64,000 nucleotides of DNA from Clavibacter capsici. GTDB taxonomy: Bacteria; Actinomycetota; Actinomycetes; Actinomycetales; Microbacteriaceae. The position numbers and the translations under genes were made by a program. Of this stretch, positions 17,443 to 26,874 are shown one piece after another. The first letter of the stretch is position 1, and every line of letters begins with the position of its first letter. The notes under the pieces are model-generated. The model was not told where the DNA came from, did no database searches, and saw nothing but the letters and a program-made list of their open reading frames with translations. The stretch spans positions 682,001-746,000 of the forward strand of contig NZ_CP012573.1 in the NCBI RefSeq assembly GCF_001280205.1, written 5' to 3'.

Positions 17443-17462
17443 TTGTCAACACATGCTGACAA
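17443..17462. promoter_or_regulatory. Inverted repeat TTGTCA-N8-TGACAA upstream of sugar ABC operon
   Basis: The 20-bp element TTGTCAACACATGCTGACAA has perfect 6-bp arms and lies 82 bp upstream of the binding-protein ATG. Its size and position fit a dimeric GntR-type repressor; the UTRA-type regulator at 13546-14307 at the end of the same operon is the natural candidate. Confidence 0.6.
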
Positions 17463-17558
17463 GACGCCTTCGGAGGCGCGCTGCCATCGGGTCGACCGGC
17501 TCGTCGGGCCCGACAGATCAGTCTGCCCTCTCGTCGGGTCCTCTCGGCGCGCGACGGC

Positions 17559-17592
17559 GGCGCCCGTCCGCCGTCGAGGGCGGACGGGCGCC
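17559..17592 (-). terminator. Strong hairpin after the inositol-dehydrogenase-like gene
   Basis: A perfect 14-bp G+C stem (17559-17572 with 17579-17592) encloses loop GTCGAG, 22 bp beyond the stop of the minus-strand oxidoreductase. It separates the two-gene unit 17614-19580 from the transporter operon and probably ends the former. Confidence 0.65.
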
Positions 17593-17613
17593 GTCCGGCG
17601 GGTCGTGCGGGGG

Positions 17614-18621
17614 TCAGAGCGAGACGGGCACCGCCACCCGCTCGACGGCCGAGCGCTGCGCCGCGTCGGCGAGCACGAGCGCCGCGCGGCCGTCCGCGAA
17701 CGTCGGGCTGTCGGACGCCTCGCCGCGGGCCAGGCGGATGAAGGCGCGCAGCTCGGCCGAGTACGCCGCGGCGTAGCGCTCCAGGAAGAAGTCCTGGTAG
17801 GGCGGCTTGCCCTCGACGCTGGTGGCGGTCGAGACGCTGACGAGGCTCGTGAGCGCGTTCGCCACCTGGAGGGATCCGCGCGCGCCGAACGCCTCGATCC
17901 GCTGGTCGTAGCCCACCGCGCTGTGCCGGGAGTTCGTGATGACGACGAGCGCGCCCGTGGACGCCCGGAGCGTCACGACCGCGGTGTCGAAGTCGCCGTG
18001 CTCGCGCGCGCCCGGGTCGAAGGTCGTGGATCCGGTCGCCTGCACCTCCACGATGTCCGGCAGGAAGAAGCGCGCCATGTCGAGGTCGTGGATCGTCATG
18101 TCGCGGAAGATCCCGCCGGAGACGCCCACGTACGCGGCGGGCGGCGCGGAGGGATCGCGGCTCACGATCGACAGCTGCTCCAGCTCGCCGATCTCGCCCG
18201 CGGCCACCCGGGCGCGCGCCTCCCGGAACGCCGGGTCGAACCGCCGGTTGAAGCCGAGCGCGACGGGGACGCCCGCCGACATGACGCGGGGGAGGAGGGC
18301 GTCGACCCGCGCGATGTCGAGGTCGATGGGCTTCTCGCAGAGCACGGGCAGGCCGTGGTCGACGGCGGCGGCGATGAGGTCGACGTGCGTCGGCGTGGGC
18401 GAGGCGACGAGCACCGCGTCGATCCCGCCGGACGCCATCATCTCCGCCGCGTCCGTCGTCACCCGGCCGCCGAGGCGCGCGGAGAGGGCGCGGGCGCCGT
18501 CGACGAACGGGTCGCAGATCCACGCGAGCTCGGCGTCCGGATCCGCCGCGATGTTCGCCGCGTGGACCTGGCCGATGCGGCCGGTGCCGATCAGGCCGAA
18601 GCGCAGGGGGGTCGTGGTCAT
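17614..18621 (-). CDS. iolG: Gfo/Idh/MocA oxidoreductase, myo-inositol 2-dehydrogenase-like
   Basis: A 335-residue NAD(P)-dependent oxidoreductase. The N-terminal Rossmann fold reads LRFGLIGTGRIGQVHAANI. The Gfo/Idh catalytic region has LCEKPIDLDIARVDALL, GFNRRFDPAFREARARVAAG and the histidine segment GGIFRDMTIHDLDMARFF. The segment ITNSRHSAVGYDQRIEAFGA is typical of inositol dehydrogenases. Likely reaction: myo-inositol or a related cyclitol or sugar to its keto form. GAGGAC precedes the ATG. It is co-directional with an IolE-like gene and lies beside a ribose/inositol-type transporter. Other Gfo/Idh substrates, including apiose, cannot be excluded. Confidence 0.75.
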   Translation of the reverse strand: MTTTPLRFGLIGTGRIGQVHAANIAADPDAELAWICDPFVDGARALSARLGGRVTTDAAEMMASGGIDAVLVASPTPTHVDLIAAAVDHGLPVLCEKPIDLDIARVDALLPRVMSAGVPVALGFNRRFDPAFREARARVAAGEIGELEQLSIVSRDPSAPPAAYVGVSGGIFRDMTIHDLDMARFFLPDIVEVQATGSTTFDPGAREHGDFDTAVVTLRASTGALVVITNSRHSAVGYDQRIEAFGARGSLQVANALTSLVSVSTATSVEGKPPYQDFFLERYAAAYSAELRAFIRLARGEASDSPTFADGRAALVLADAAQRSAVERVAVPVSL

Positions 18622-18662
18622 GGCGGCGTCCTCGTGTCTCGTCGGTTCTCGTGCGGGTCGCG

Positions 18663-19580
18663 TCAGGCCCAGGGGCGGAGGGCCTCGCGGTTCACGCGCT
18701 GGTCCTCCGCGCGCTCGGCCAGGAAGGCGCGGATGTCCGCGTCGGGGGCGTTGAGCACGTCCTGCTCCACCACGATCCAGCCGTCGTACCCGTGCGCCTC
18801 GATCGCGGTCATCGCGCTCGCGAGGTCGACGTCGCCGCGGCCGAACGCCGCGAACGCGCCCGACGACCAGACCTCGCGCATCCCGCCGCCCGCGGCGAGG
18901 ACGCGGCGGAGCTCGGCGCCGTCGACGTCCTTGACGTGCAGGTGCGTGATGCGCGATCCCCAGCGCGCGACGGCCTGGACCGGGTCGCCGCCCGCGATGA
19001 CGAGGTGGCCGGTGTCGAGGGTGAGCCCCACGTCGACGGCGTCGAGGAAGCGGTCGACCTCCGCGGGCGACTCGACGAACGTGCCCGCGTGGTGGTGGAA
19101 GGTCGGCTCGAAGCCCGCCTCCCGCGTGATCTCGGCGGCGCGCGCGGCGTTGCGGACGAGGCGCGACCAGGCGGCGTCGCCCAGCGGGTCGGCCTCGGCG
19201 CCGCGGCCGGGGGCGGCGGCGCGCACCGCGGATCCGGCGTCGGCGAGCGTCGGCAGCGGCAGCCGCGCGGGCCCGGACTCGGCGGCCTCCTGGAACGCGC
19301 GCAGGGACGCGCGCAGCTCGGGCAGCGACGCCGCGAACGCGTCGTCGTCGGAGAGGGGCAGCTGGATCCAGCCGCCGGCGAGCTCGAGGCCCGCCCCGGC
19401 GAGGCGGTCGCGCAGCTCGCGCCCGCGACCGAGGTAGCCGACCGGGCCGAGGTCGATGCCCGCGTAGCCGGCCTCGGCGAGCGCCTCCACCATGTCGTCG
19501 GGCGTCACGACCTCCGCGCCCTCGGGCGTCAGCTCGAACACGCCGAAGCTCACCGGGGCGCCGGCGACGGTGGCCCTCAC
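18663..19580 (-). CDS. IolE-like sugar isomerase/dehydratase TIM barrel
   Basis: This 305-residue protein of the AP_endonuc_2/xylose-isomerase-like superfamily carries PVSFGVFELTPEGAEVVTPD, GYAGIDLGPVGYLG, TFHHHAGTFVESPAEVDRFL, LTLDTGHLVIAGGDP, ITHLHVKDVDG and GWIVVEQDVLNAP. The last motifs are those of myo-inosose 2-dehydratase (IolE) and IolI-type isomerases and include the probable metal ligands. It starts with a GTG at 19580 that overlaps the stop of a 23-codon upstream frame (GTGA). The inositol-dehydrogenase-like gene follows 41 bp later. Confidence 0.75.
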   Translation of the reverse strand: MRATVAGAPVSFGVFELTPEGAEVVTPDDMVEALAEAGYAGIDLGPVGYLGRGRELRDRLAGAGLELAGGWIQLPLSDDDAFAASLPELRASLRAFQEAAESGPARLPLPTLADAGSAVRAAAPGRGAEADPLGDAAWSRLVRNAARAAEITREAGFEPTFHHHAGTFVESPAEVDRFLDAVDVGLTLDTGHLVIAGGDPVQAVARWGSRITHLHVKDVDGAELRRVLAAGGGMREVWSSGAFAAFGRGDVDLASAMTAIEAHGYDGWIVVEQDVLNAPDADIRAFLAERAEDQRVNREALRPWA

Positions 19581-19648
19581 GCGACGGATCCGGCGGGGCG
19601 GGGCGACCGCGCGACGCGGACGGCGGGGGTGATGCGGGTCTGGACCAT
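19577..19648 (-). other. Possible 23-codon leader peptide coupled to the IolE-like gene
   Basis: An ATG at 19648 opens a 23-codon frame beginning MVQTRITPAVRVARSPRPAG. Its TGA overlaps the GTG start of the IolE-like gene (GTGA). The peptide is basic and has no stalling motif that I recognise. Terminal overlap suggests translational coupling, but the frame could also be chance in G+C-rich DNA. Confidence 0.3.
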
Positions 19649-19879
19649 GCGGCGTCGCTCTGCTCCTCGGGCCGTCGAGCGCGGATGTTTGTCCTGACGA
19701 TAGTACGTGGAGATCGGCCCCGCCACGCTCCCGCGCGCACCGACCGGCGGCCCCGGCGGCGATCGCATGACGAGCCGGTGACGATCCGGTTGCGGCCGGC
19801 CGCGGGGACGGCGGCCCGGCTTACGCTCGACCAGTGATCCCCCATGTGGGGGAACCGCGACGCCGAGGGGGACGACGCC
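19581..19879. other. Divergent intergenic region with -10 box and 5' hairpin
   Basis: Toward the nuclease gene, TACGCT at 19822-19827 could be a -10 box, placing the start of transcription near 19834. The new RNA would then carry a hairpin TCCCC/GGGGA at 19838-19853, before the ribosome-binding site GAGGGGG. Toward the IolE-like gene, TACTAT (minus strand, near 19705) is a possible -10 box. No gene other than the short leader frame is seen. Confidence 0.4.
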
Positions 19880-22024
19880 ATGACCGAGACCGACACCGCA
19901 GCCGCATCCGGATCCCGGGAGCGCCGACCCGGATCGGCCCGCCGCGTCGCCCGCCCGCTCGCCGTCGCGACCGCGCTGGCCCTCGGCCTCTCGGCGCTCG
20001 TCGCCGCTCCGGCCGAGGCCGTCACCGTCTCGATCGCCGACGTGCAGGGCACCGGCAGCGCGACCCCGTTCGCCGGGAAGGCCGTGACCGTCGAGGGCGT
20101 CGTCACCGCCGACTACCGCGGGGCCAGCGGCTACGCGGGGCTCGTGATCCAGACCGCGGGCTCGGGCGGCCCGACGGACGCCACGCCCGGGGCCTCCGAC
20201 GCGGTCTTCGTCTACCTCGGCAGCCAGGACCCGGCCGTCGCGATCGGCGACCTCGTGCGCGTCACGGGCACCGCATCCGAGCGCCAGGGCCAGACGCAGG
20301 TCTCCGCGACCGCGACCGACCTCGTGCAGGCGGCGGTCGGGGTGCCCGCGGCGACCCCGCTGCCCGACACGCTCCGCGGCGCCGACCGCGAGTCGCTGGA
20401 GAGCATGCTCGTCACGCCCACGGGTGACTACCGCGTCGGATCCGCGCACCAGCTCGAGACGTACGGCACCCTCTGGCTGAGCGCGGGCGCCGAGCTCCCG
20501 GTCAAGGCCACCGACGTGGTCCGGCCGGGTGCCGAGGCCGACCGCATCGCCGCGGACAACCGCGCGCGCCGGCTCCTCCTCGACGACGGCTACAACATCC
20601 AGCTCACGAACGCCGCGTACCCGGCCGGCGCGACGCAGCCGTACTACACGGCCGACCGGGTCGTCCGGAACGGCGACGTGCCCGTCTTCCCGTCCACGCC
20701 CTACGTGCTCGCCTTCGGCTTCGACGACTGGCGCCTCCAGCCCACGACGCCGCTCACCTCGCTCGACGCCGCCGGCCGCGTGCCGACGTTCACGGCCGGG
20801 AACCCGCGGCCGGCGTCCTCGCCCGAGGTCGGCGGCGACGTCCGCATCGCCGGGTTCAACGTCCTCAACTACTTCACGACGCTCGGGGAGCGCGGCGCGA
20901 GGACGGCGGAGGAGTTCCAGCGGCAGCGCGCGAAGATCGTCACGGCCATCACCGGGCTCGACGCGCAGGTGGTCACGCTCATGGAGATCGAGAACTCCAC
21001 CCGCTTCGGCGAGCCGGCCGACACCGCGACCGCCGACCTCGTGCGCGGCCTCAACGACGCCGCCGGGAAGCGCGTGTGGGACTACGTGCGCACCCCGGCC
21101 GTGCTCGCGACCACGCCGACGGACGAGATCCAGAACGCGATCATCTACCGCACGGACGCCGTGACGCCCGTCGGCGCCTCCGCCACCCAGGTCGACGAGA
21201 CGGTGTGGGGCAACGCGCGCGAGCCGATCGCGCAGTCGTTCCGCGGCGCCGACCGCACCTTCACGGTGGTCGCGAACCACCTCAAGTCGAAGTCGGGCTC
21301 GGGCACGCAGCCCGCCGACGGCCAGGGCTTCTTCAACGCCGACCGTGTCGCGCAGGCGAAGGCCGTCGCGCGCTTCGCGTCCGAGTTGCAGGTCTCCAGC
21401 GGATCCGACCTCCTCTACCTCCTCGGCGACTTCAACGCGTACTCGGAGGAGGACCCGATCCAGGTGCTCCGCGACGCCGGCTTCGTCGACCTCGTGCCCG
21501 CGAAGGCGCCGGGGGAGCGCACGTACTCGTTCGACGGCGAGGTCGGATCCCTCGACCACGTCCTCGCGACCGGCGCGGGAGCCGCGCGCGTCACGGGCGT
21601 GGGCGTCTGGGACGTCAACGCGCCCGAGTGGGCCGAGCGCGAGTACGGCGGCGCCGCCACCGACGGATCCAGCGCCTTCCGCTCGAGCGACCACGACCCC
21701 GTGAAGGTCGGCCTCGACACGATCCGCGACCCCTCGACGCTGGTCGGGTACGCCGACCGCCTCCTCGTCCGGAGCGGGCAGCCGGTGCGGTACACCGTGA
21801 AGCTGGCTGCCGGCGGAGCGACCGCGCCCACGGGCCGCGTGCAGGTCCTCGACCGGGGCCGCGCCATCGCCTCCGTCGACCTGACCGCCGCCGACGCCGG
21901 CCGCGCGACCGTCACGCTGCCGAGGCTCTCCCGCGGGATCCACCTGCTCACCGCGTCCTACGCGGGCGGCGACGAGGCGAAGGCGTCGAGCAGCGTCTGG
22001 CCGTCGATCGTGCTCGTCTGGTAG
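19880..22024 (+). CDS. Secreted ExeM/NucH-type endonuclease/exonuclease/phosphatase protein
   Basis: A 714-residue exported protein. The Arg-rich start and hydrophobic stretch AVATALALGLSALVAAPAEA form a signal peptide. An OB-like domain follows (about 40-140, VTVSIADVQGTGSATPFAGK). Then comes an EEP nuclease domain (about 315-610) with FNVLNYFTTLG, VVTLMEIENS, VVANHLKSKSGSG, LLGDFNAYSEEDPI, GSLDHVLATG and SSDHDPVKVGL, which supply the metal and catalytic residues. An Ig-like domain (about 625-710) ends the protein. It probably degrades extracellular DNA or nucleotides. GAGGGGGAC before the ATG at 19880 decides the start. No LPxTG anchor. Confidence 0.85.
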   Translation: MTETDTAAASGSRERRPGSARRVARPLAVATALALGLSALVAAPAEAVTVSIADVQGTGSATPFAGKAVTVEGVVTADYRGASGYAGLVIQTAGSGGPTDATPGASDAVFVYLGSQDPAVAIGDLVRVTGTASERQGQTQVSATATDLVQAAVGVPAATPLPDTLRGADRESLESMLVTPTGDYRVGSAHQLETYGTLWLSAGAELPVKATDVVRPGAEADRIAADNRARRLLLDDGYNIQLTNAAYPAGATQPYYTADRVVRNGDVPVFPSTPYVLAFGFDDWRLQPTTPLTSLDAAGRVPTFTAGNPRPASSPEVGGDVRIAGFNVLNYFTTLGERGARTAEEFQRQRAKIVTAITGLDAQVVTLMEIENSTRFGEPADTATADLVRGLNDAAGKRVWDYVRTPAVLATTPTDEIQNAIIYRTDAVTPVGASATQVDETVWGNAREPIAQSFRGADRTFTVVANHLKSKSGSGTQPADGQGFFNADRVAQAKAVARFASELQVSSGSDLLYLLGDFNAYSEEDPIQVLRDAGFVDLVPAKAPGERTYSFDGEVGSLDHVLATGAGAARVTGVGVWDVNAPEWAEREYGGAATDGSSAFRSSDHDPVKVGLDTIRDPSTLVGYADRLLVRSGQPVRYTVKLAAGGATAPTGRVQVLDRGRAIASVDLTAADAGRATVTLPRLSRGIHLLTASYAGGDEAKASSSVWPSIVLVW

Positions 22025-22109
22025 CCGCCCCGCCCCCGCGTGGAATGCGCGGGGGCGGCACCCGGTTGCACCCCGTGACCGCACGAGAGACACGAGAAGA
22101 GGACGCCCC

Positions 22110-22511
22110 ATGGCCACCACCGAGCTGACCGCAGAGAACTTCGAGAGCATCGTCGACTCCAACGGCATCGTCGTCGTCGACTTCTGGGCCGACTGGTGCG
22201 GCCCCTGCAAGCAGTTCGCCCCCGTCTTCGACAAGTCGAGCGAGAAGCACGCCGACATCGTCCACGGCAAGGTCGACACCGAGGCGCAGCAGTTCCTCGC
22301 GCAGCAGGCGAACATCTCCGCCATCCCGACGCTCATGATCTTCAAGGACCAGACGCTGATCTTCAGCCAGGCGGGCGCGCTGCCCGCGCCGGCCCTCGAG
22401 TCCCTCATCGAGGAGGTCCGCGCCGTCGACGTGGCCGCCCTCAAGGAGCAGGCCGCCGCCGAGGCCGCGCAGGCGACGCCCGGCGCGAGCGCGGACCCGA
22501 CCGCGATCTGA
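22110..22511 (+). CDS. Thioredoxin
   Basis: This 133-residue cytoplasmic redox protein has the thioredoxin fold with active site DFWADWCGPCKQF (about residues 26-38) and the cis-proline segment ISAIPTLMIFKDQ. Compared with the usual 105-110 residues it has an extra Ala-rich tail (EQAAAEAAQATPGASADP), which looks flexible. It reduces disulfides in target proteins with electrons from thioredoxin reductase, which is not in the window. GAAGAGGAC precedes the ATG, and a strong terminator follows the stop. Confidence 0.92.
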   Translation: MATTELTAENFESIVDSNGIVVVDFWADWCGPCKQFAPVFDKSSEKHADIVHGKVDTEAQQFLAQQANISAIPTLMIFKDQTLIFSQAGALPAPALESLIEEVRAVDVAALKEQAAAEAAQATPGASADPTAI

Positions 22512-22526
22512 CCCGCGCCTGATCCA

Positions 22527-22565
22527 CGCCGACGGCCCCTCCCCATGCGGGAGGGGCCGTCGGCG
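22527..22565 (+). terminator. Intrinsic terminator after thioredoxin
   Basis: A perfect 17-bp stem (22527-22543 with 22549-22565) encloses a 5-nt loop and starts 15 bp after the thioredoxin stop. It separates the gene from recQ. Confidence 0.85.
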
Positions 22566-22622
22566 TCCCCACCGCTCGCACCGCCCCGGTCCCGTCCGCG
22601 GGCCCCGGATACGATGGCCCCG

Positions 22623-24497
22623 ATGACCTCCACCCCTCCCGCTCCGGCCGGATCCCCCGCGCTCGCACCCGCCCTCGAGCGCCTCGGCACCGTCTTCGGG
22701 TACGACGCCTTCCGGGGCGACCAGCAGGAGATCGTCGAGCACGTCATCGGCGGCGGCGACGCGCTGGTGCTCATGCCCACGGGCGGTGGCAAGTCGCTCT
22801 GCTACCAGATCCCGAGCCTCGTCCGCGAGGGCACGGGCGTGGTCATCTCGCCGCTCATCGCGCTCATGCAGGACCAGGTCGACGCCCTCCGCGCCGTCGG
22901 CGTGCGGGCCGCGTTCCTCAACTCCACGCAGGACCTCGAGACCAGCCGCGAGGTCGAGCGCGCCCTGCTCGACGGCGACCTCGACCTGCTCTACCTCGCG
23001 CCCGAGCGCCTCATCCTCGACCGGATGGGGCGCCTCCTCGACGAGGCGCGCATCGCCCTCTTCGCCATCGACGAGGCGCACTGCGTCTCCCAGTGGGGCC
23101 ACGACTTCCGCAAGGACTACCTCGCGCTGTCCATGCTCCAGGAGCGCTGGCCCGAGGTCCCGCGCATCGCGCTCACCGCCACGGCCAACGAGGCCACGCA
23201 CGCCGACATCACGGCGCGCCTCGGCCTCCAGGACGCGCGCCACTTCGTCTCCTCCTTCGACCGGCCGAACATCCGCTACCGCATCGTGCCCAAGGCCGAG
23301 CCGCGCAAGCAGCTGGTCGACCTCATCCGGAACGAGCACGCGGGCGACGCCGGCATCGTCTACTGCCTGAGCCGGAAGACCGTGGAGCAGACGGCCGAGG
23401 CGCTGAACAAGCAGGGGATCACCGCGCTGCCGTACCACGCGGGCCTCGACGCCGCCGTGCGCCAGCGCAACCAGGCGCGCTTCCTCCGCGAGGACGGCAT
23501 CGTCATGTGCGCCACCATCGCGTTCGGCATGGGGATAGACAAGCCGGACGTGCGCTTCGTCGCCCACATCGACCTGCCGAAGTCCATCGAGGGCTACTAC
23601 CAGGAGACCGGTCGCGCGGGCCGCGACGGCCTCCCGTCCACCGCCTGGCTCGCCTACGGCCTGCAGGACGTGGTGCAGCAGCGCCGCATGATCGACCAGT
23701 CCGAGGGCGACGCGCAGCACCGCCGCCGGCTGTCGCAGCACCTCGACGCGATGCTCGCGCTGTGCGAGACCGTCGGCTGCCGCCGCGTGCAGCTCCTCCG
23801 CTACTTCGGCGAGGAGACGGGTCCCTGCGGCAACTGCGACACCTGCCTCGAGCCGGTCGAGACGTGGGACGCGACGGTGCCGTCGCAGAAGCTCCTGTCC
23901 ACCATCGTGCGGCTGCAGCGTGAGCGCGGCCAGCGCTTCGGGGCCGCGCACCTCATCGACATCCTGCTCGGCAATGCGACCGACCGCGTGCGCCAGCAGG
24001 GGCACGACCAGCTCGCCACCTTCGGCATCGGCACCGAGCTCACCGACGTGCAGTGGCGCGGCGTCGTCCGCCAGCTGCTCGCGCAGGGCCTCCTCGGCGT
24101 GAGCGACGACGGCTACGGCACCCTCGTCATCACGGCGGGCAGCGGCGACGTGCTCACCGGATCCCGCCAGGTGCCCATGCGGCAGGAGCCCGAGCGCATC
24201 GTGCGCGGCCGCGGCACGCGCACCACCCGGGCCAAGGGCGGCCAGGTCGTCGACCTGCCCGAGGAGGCGCAGGGCCTGTTCGAGGCCCTCCGCGCGTGGC
24301 GCTCGGAGCAGGCGAAGGAGCAGGGCGTGCCCGCGTACGTCGTGTTCGCCGACGTCACGCTGCGCGAGGTCGCCACCGTGCGCCCGCAGGATCTCGGGCA
24401 GCTCGCCGGCATCACGGGCGTCGGCCAGAAGAAGCTCGACACCTACGGCGAGGGGCTCCTCGCGGTGGTCGCCGCGGGATCCGACGCCGCCGGGTAG
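22623..24497 (+). CDS. recQ: ATP-dependent DNA helicase RecQ
   Basis: A 624-residue 3'-5' DNA helicase. The order is helicase core with Walker [14 protein letters not shown] (about 52-64), [24 protein letters not shown] and [12 protein letters not shown]; zinc site [13 protein letters not shown] with CGNCDTC; RQC winged helix; and a C-terminal HRDC domain ([15 protein letters not shown]). It unwinds recombination and replication intermediates. TACGAT at 22610-22615 lies 7 bases before the ATG at 22623 and there is no ribosome-binding site, which points to a leaderless mRNA and decides this start over upstream ATGs, one of them inside the preceding terminator. Confidence 0.95.
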   Translation: MTSTPPAPAGSPALAPALERLGTVFGYDAFRGDQQEIVEHVIGGGDALVLMPTGGGKSLCYQIPSLVREGTGVVISPLIALMQDQVDALRAVGVRAAFLNSTQDLETSREVERALLDGDLDLLYLAPERLILDRMGRLLDEARIALFAIDEAHCVSQWGHDFRKDYLALSMLQERWPEVPRIALTATANEATHADITARLGLQDARHFVSSFDRPNIRYRIVPKAEPRKQLVDLIRNEHAGDAGIVYCLSRKTVEQTAEALNKQGITALPYHAGLDAAVRQRNQARFLREDGIVMCATIAFGMGIDKPDVRFVAHIDLPKSIEGYYQETGRAGRDGLPSTAWLAYGLQDVVQQRRMIDQSEGDAQHRRRLSQHLDAMLALCETVGCRRVQLLRYFGEETGPCGNCDTCLEPVETWDATVPSQKLLSTIVRLQRERGQRFGAAHLIDILLGNATDRVRQQGHDQLATFGIGTELTDVQWRGVVRQLLAQGLLGVSDDGYGTLVITAGSGDVLTGSRQVPMRQEPERIVRGRGTRTTRAKGGQVVDLPEEAQGLFEALRAWRSEQAKEQGVPAYVVFADVTLREVATVRPQDLGQLAGITGVGQKKLDTYGEGLLAVVAAGSDAAG

Positions 24498-24850
24498 CGC
24501 CGAGGGCGGGGGAGAGGGACCCGATCCCGAGCCTCGAGGGCTGCGGGACCGGGCCGCGCACACGGCCGACTTTTACCCGAAGACCGGCCCGGCGCTGGCG
24601 GGACAGCTCACCCGAAGAGCTGTCGCCGTTGCCCACGATCGTACTGGTCCGACCGTCCGCCCCATGCGGGCTGTGGGCAGTCGGTGCGAGCGGTGCCCGT
24701 CCGTCCCGCTGACGGCGCCCGGGCGTCGCCCTGATGTAAACAGCGTGTAACGGGAGGTCGCGGACGCGACCCGGCCATTGCCAACACCCGTACGCGTATT
24801 TGTAATATGTCACCTACCACCGGCCACCCGAGGCGGGGCGAGGGAGTGAC
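24498..24850. other. Intergenic region between recQ and the GH127 operon
   Basis: This 353-bp gap holds a perfect 8-bp stem (24602-24609 with 24617-24624, loop ACCCGAA), perhaps the end of the recQ transcript, and then the promoter and operator of the GH127 operon at 24778-24813. ACCCGAAGA occurs twice, at 24575 and 24610. No gene seen. Confidence 0.5.
24778..24813 (+). promoter_or_regulatory. Promoter and operator (GTAATATGTCAC) of the GH127-peptide operon
   Basis: TTGCCA (24778-24783) and TAATAT (24803-24808) are spaced 19 bp like -35 and -10 boxes, about 40 bp before the ATG at 24851. The 12-mer GTAATATGTCAC at 24802-24813 overlaps the -10 box. Its exact reverse complement occurs at 35942-35953 before the hydroxyproline operon. 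The FCD regulator encoded between the two (35188) is the likely binder. Confidence 0.6.
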
Positions 24851-26854
24851 ATGGCAGTCAGCGGAGCAGGCGCGGACGACATCCGCGCCGCAGCACGTCG
24901 CCCGGCCGTGCTCCCCACCACCGGATCCCGGCAGCCGCTCGGGGCCGGGGAGGTCGCCCTGGAGGGCGGCCTGCTCGGCGCGTGGCAGGAGCGCAACCGG
25001 GAGCGGACCATCCCGCACGCGATCGCGTCGATGGCCGCCGCCGGCAACCTCGACGACCTCCGCGCGGCGGTGGACGGCCCCGGCGAGCGGCCCGTGCCGC
25101 GCTATCCGTTCCTCGACACCGACGTCTACAAGACCCTCGAGGGCGTCGCGTACGAGGTCGGGCGCGGCGTCGCCACCCCGGGGATGCGCGCCTTCCTCGC
25201 CGAGGCGACGGACGTGCTCGAGCGCGTGCAGGCCGACGACGGCTACATCGGCTCGTACGTGCAGCGGCCCGGATCCGACCGCGAGCCCTGGTCGGACCTC
25301 GCCTGGGGCCACGAGCTCTACAACCTCGGGCACCTGATCCAGGCCGCCGTCGCCGACTCCCGGCAGGGCGGCGAGGGCCGCCTCCTCGCGGTCGCCCGCC
25401 GGTTCGCCGACGCCGCGGTGCGGGAGTTCGGCCCCGACGGGCGCGCCGAGGTGTGCGGGCACCCCGAGGTCGAGATGGCGCTCGTCGAGCTGCACCGCGA
25501 GACGGGGGAGCGCGCGTACCTCGACCTCGCGTCCGCGTTCGTCGACCGGCGCGGCCACGGCACGGTCGCCACGCGGATCTTCCCGGCCGAGTACTTCCAG
25601 GACGCGCATCCGTTCCGGGAGATGCCCGCCGTCACGGGTCACGCCGTGCGCATGGCGTACCTGGCCGCGGGCGCCACGGACGTGGCGACGGAGACGGGCG
25701 ACGCGGAGCTGCTCGCCGCCTCCATCCGCCTCTTCGACGACGCCGTGCGCACCCGCCTCTACGTCACGGGCGGGCTCGGCAGCCGCCACTCGGACGAGGC
25801 CATCGGCGACGCCTACGAGCTGCCGAGCGAGCGCTCCTACAGCGAGACGTGCGCCGCGATCGCCGTGATGCAGTGGGCCTGGCGCCTCTTCCTCGCGACC
25901 GGCGAGCCGCGGTTCCTCGACGCGCACGAGACGGTGCTGCTGAACGCCTACGCCGTGGGCCTCTCCGCGGACGGCACGGGCTTCTTCTACGACAACCCGC
26001 TCCAGCGACGCCCCGACCACCACGCGCAGTCGGGCGCGGAGGTCGAGGGCGAGCTCCTCCGCCGGCCGTGGTTCACCTGCCCGTGCTGCCCGCCGAACAT
26101 CGTGCGCTGGATGAGCGAGCTGCAGGACCACGTGGCGGTGCGGGACGGCGACGACCTCGTGATCGCGCACCCGGCCGCGTGCGTGATCCGCACCGCCGCG
26201 CTCGACGTGCGCGTCACGACCGCGTACCCGTGGGACGGGTCGATCCGCGTCGAGGTGCTGCGCGCGTCCGGTGCGGAGGCCGGCATCGTGCTGCGCCGCC
26301 CGGGCTGGTGCCGCTCGGCGACCGCGGTCGTGCAGGGCGCCGACGGTTCCGCCGAGGTCGACGCGGCGGCCGCCGACCGGTGGATCCGCGCCACCCGCGC
26401 CTGGGCCCCCGGGGACGCGCTCGTGGTCGAGCTCGACATGCCCGTGCGCGCCCTCGGATCCCACCCGCACCTCGACGCGACGCGCGGCAGCCTCGCGGTC
26501 GCCCGCGGCCCCGTGGTCTACGCCGTCGAGCAGGAGGACGCCGGCGCACCCGTCGACGACCTGCTCCTCGACCCGCGCGACCTGGCGGCGGCGCGCACCG
26601 TGCCGCTGCCGGTCGACGCGCCGTGGGGTCCCGCGTCCGCCGCCACGGATCCCGCGTCCGGCGTCGCGCTTTCGCTCCGTCTCCGCCGCGCGGTGCCCGC
26701 ACCCGACGAGCTCTACCCCGAGGTCGTCCCCGGCACCGCCGCCCCCGCCCCGTCGGCCGACCCCGTCGACGCGGTCCTCGTCCCGTACGCCCTGTGGGGC
26801 AACCGGGACGCGGGGGCGATGCGCGTCTGGATCCGCGCGGCCGACACCGGCTGA
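24851..26854 (+). CDS. GH127 beta-L-arabinofuranosidase (HypBA1-like)
   Basis: A 667-residue (alpha/alpha)6-barrel glycosidase. GH127 hallmarks are EVCGHPEVEMALVELHRETG, VTGHAVRMAYLAAG, YVTGGLGSRHSDE, GDAYELPSERSYSETCAAIA and the cysteine cluster FTCPCCPPNIVRWMSEL, which supplies the zinc and nucleophile cysteines. A beta-sandwich follows from about residue 430. In Bifidobacterium the family removes beta-L-arabinofuranose from hydroxyproline-linked chains of plant extensins. There is no signal peptide, so it should work on imported glycopeptides. It is first in a run with a peptide transporter and two proline-specific peptidases. Confidence 0.88.
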   Translation: MAVSGAGADDIRAAARRPAVLPTTGSRQPLGAGEVALEGGLLGAWQERNRERTIPHAIASMAAAGNLDDLRAAVDGPGERPVPRYPFLDTDVYKTLEGVAYEVGRGVATPGMRAFLAEATDVLERVQADDGYIGSYVQRPGSDREPWSDLAWGHELYNLGHLIQAAVADSRQGGEGRLLAVARRFADAAVREFGPDGRAEVCGHPEVEMALVELHRETGERAYLDLASAFVDRRGHGTVATRIFPAEYFQDAHPFREMPAVTGHAVRMAYLAAGATDVATETGDAELLAASIRLFDDAVRTRLYVTGGLGSRHSDEAIGDAYELPSERSYSETCAAIAVMQWAWRLFLATGEPRFLDAHETVLLNAYAVGLSADGTGFFYDNPLQRRPDHHAQSGAEVEGELLRRPWFTCPCCPPNIVRWMSELQDHVAVRDGDDLVIAHPAACVIRTAALDVRVTTAYPWDGSIRVEVLRASGAEAGIVLRRPGWCRSATAVVQGADGSAEVDAAAADRWIRATRAWAPGDALVVELDMPVRALGSHPHLDATRGSLAVARGPVVYAVEQEDAGAPVDDLLLDPRDLAAARTVPLPVDAPWGPASAATDPASGVALSLRLRRAVPAPDELYPEVVPGTAAPAPSADPVDAVLVPYALWGNRDAGAMRVWIRAADTG

Positions 26855-26874
26855 CGCCCCGTCCGCGCGCGGCA

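Noticed and set aside
19688-19700. TTTGTCCTGACGA upstream of the IolE-like gene as a second copy of the TTGTCA-N8-TGACAA operator
   Set aside because: The two half-like pieces are adjacent, not 8 bp apart, and only partly match, so I do not count it as the same site.
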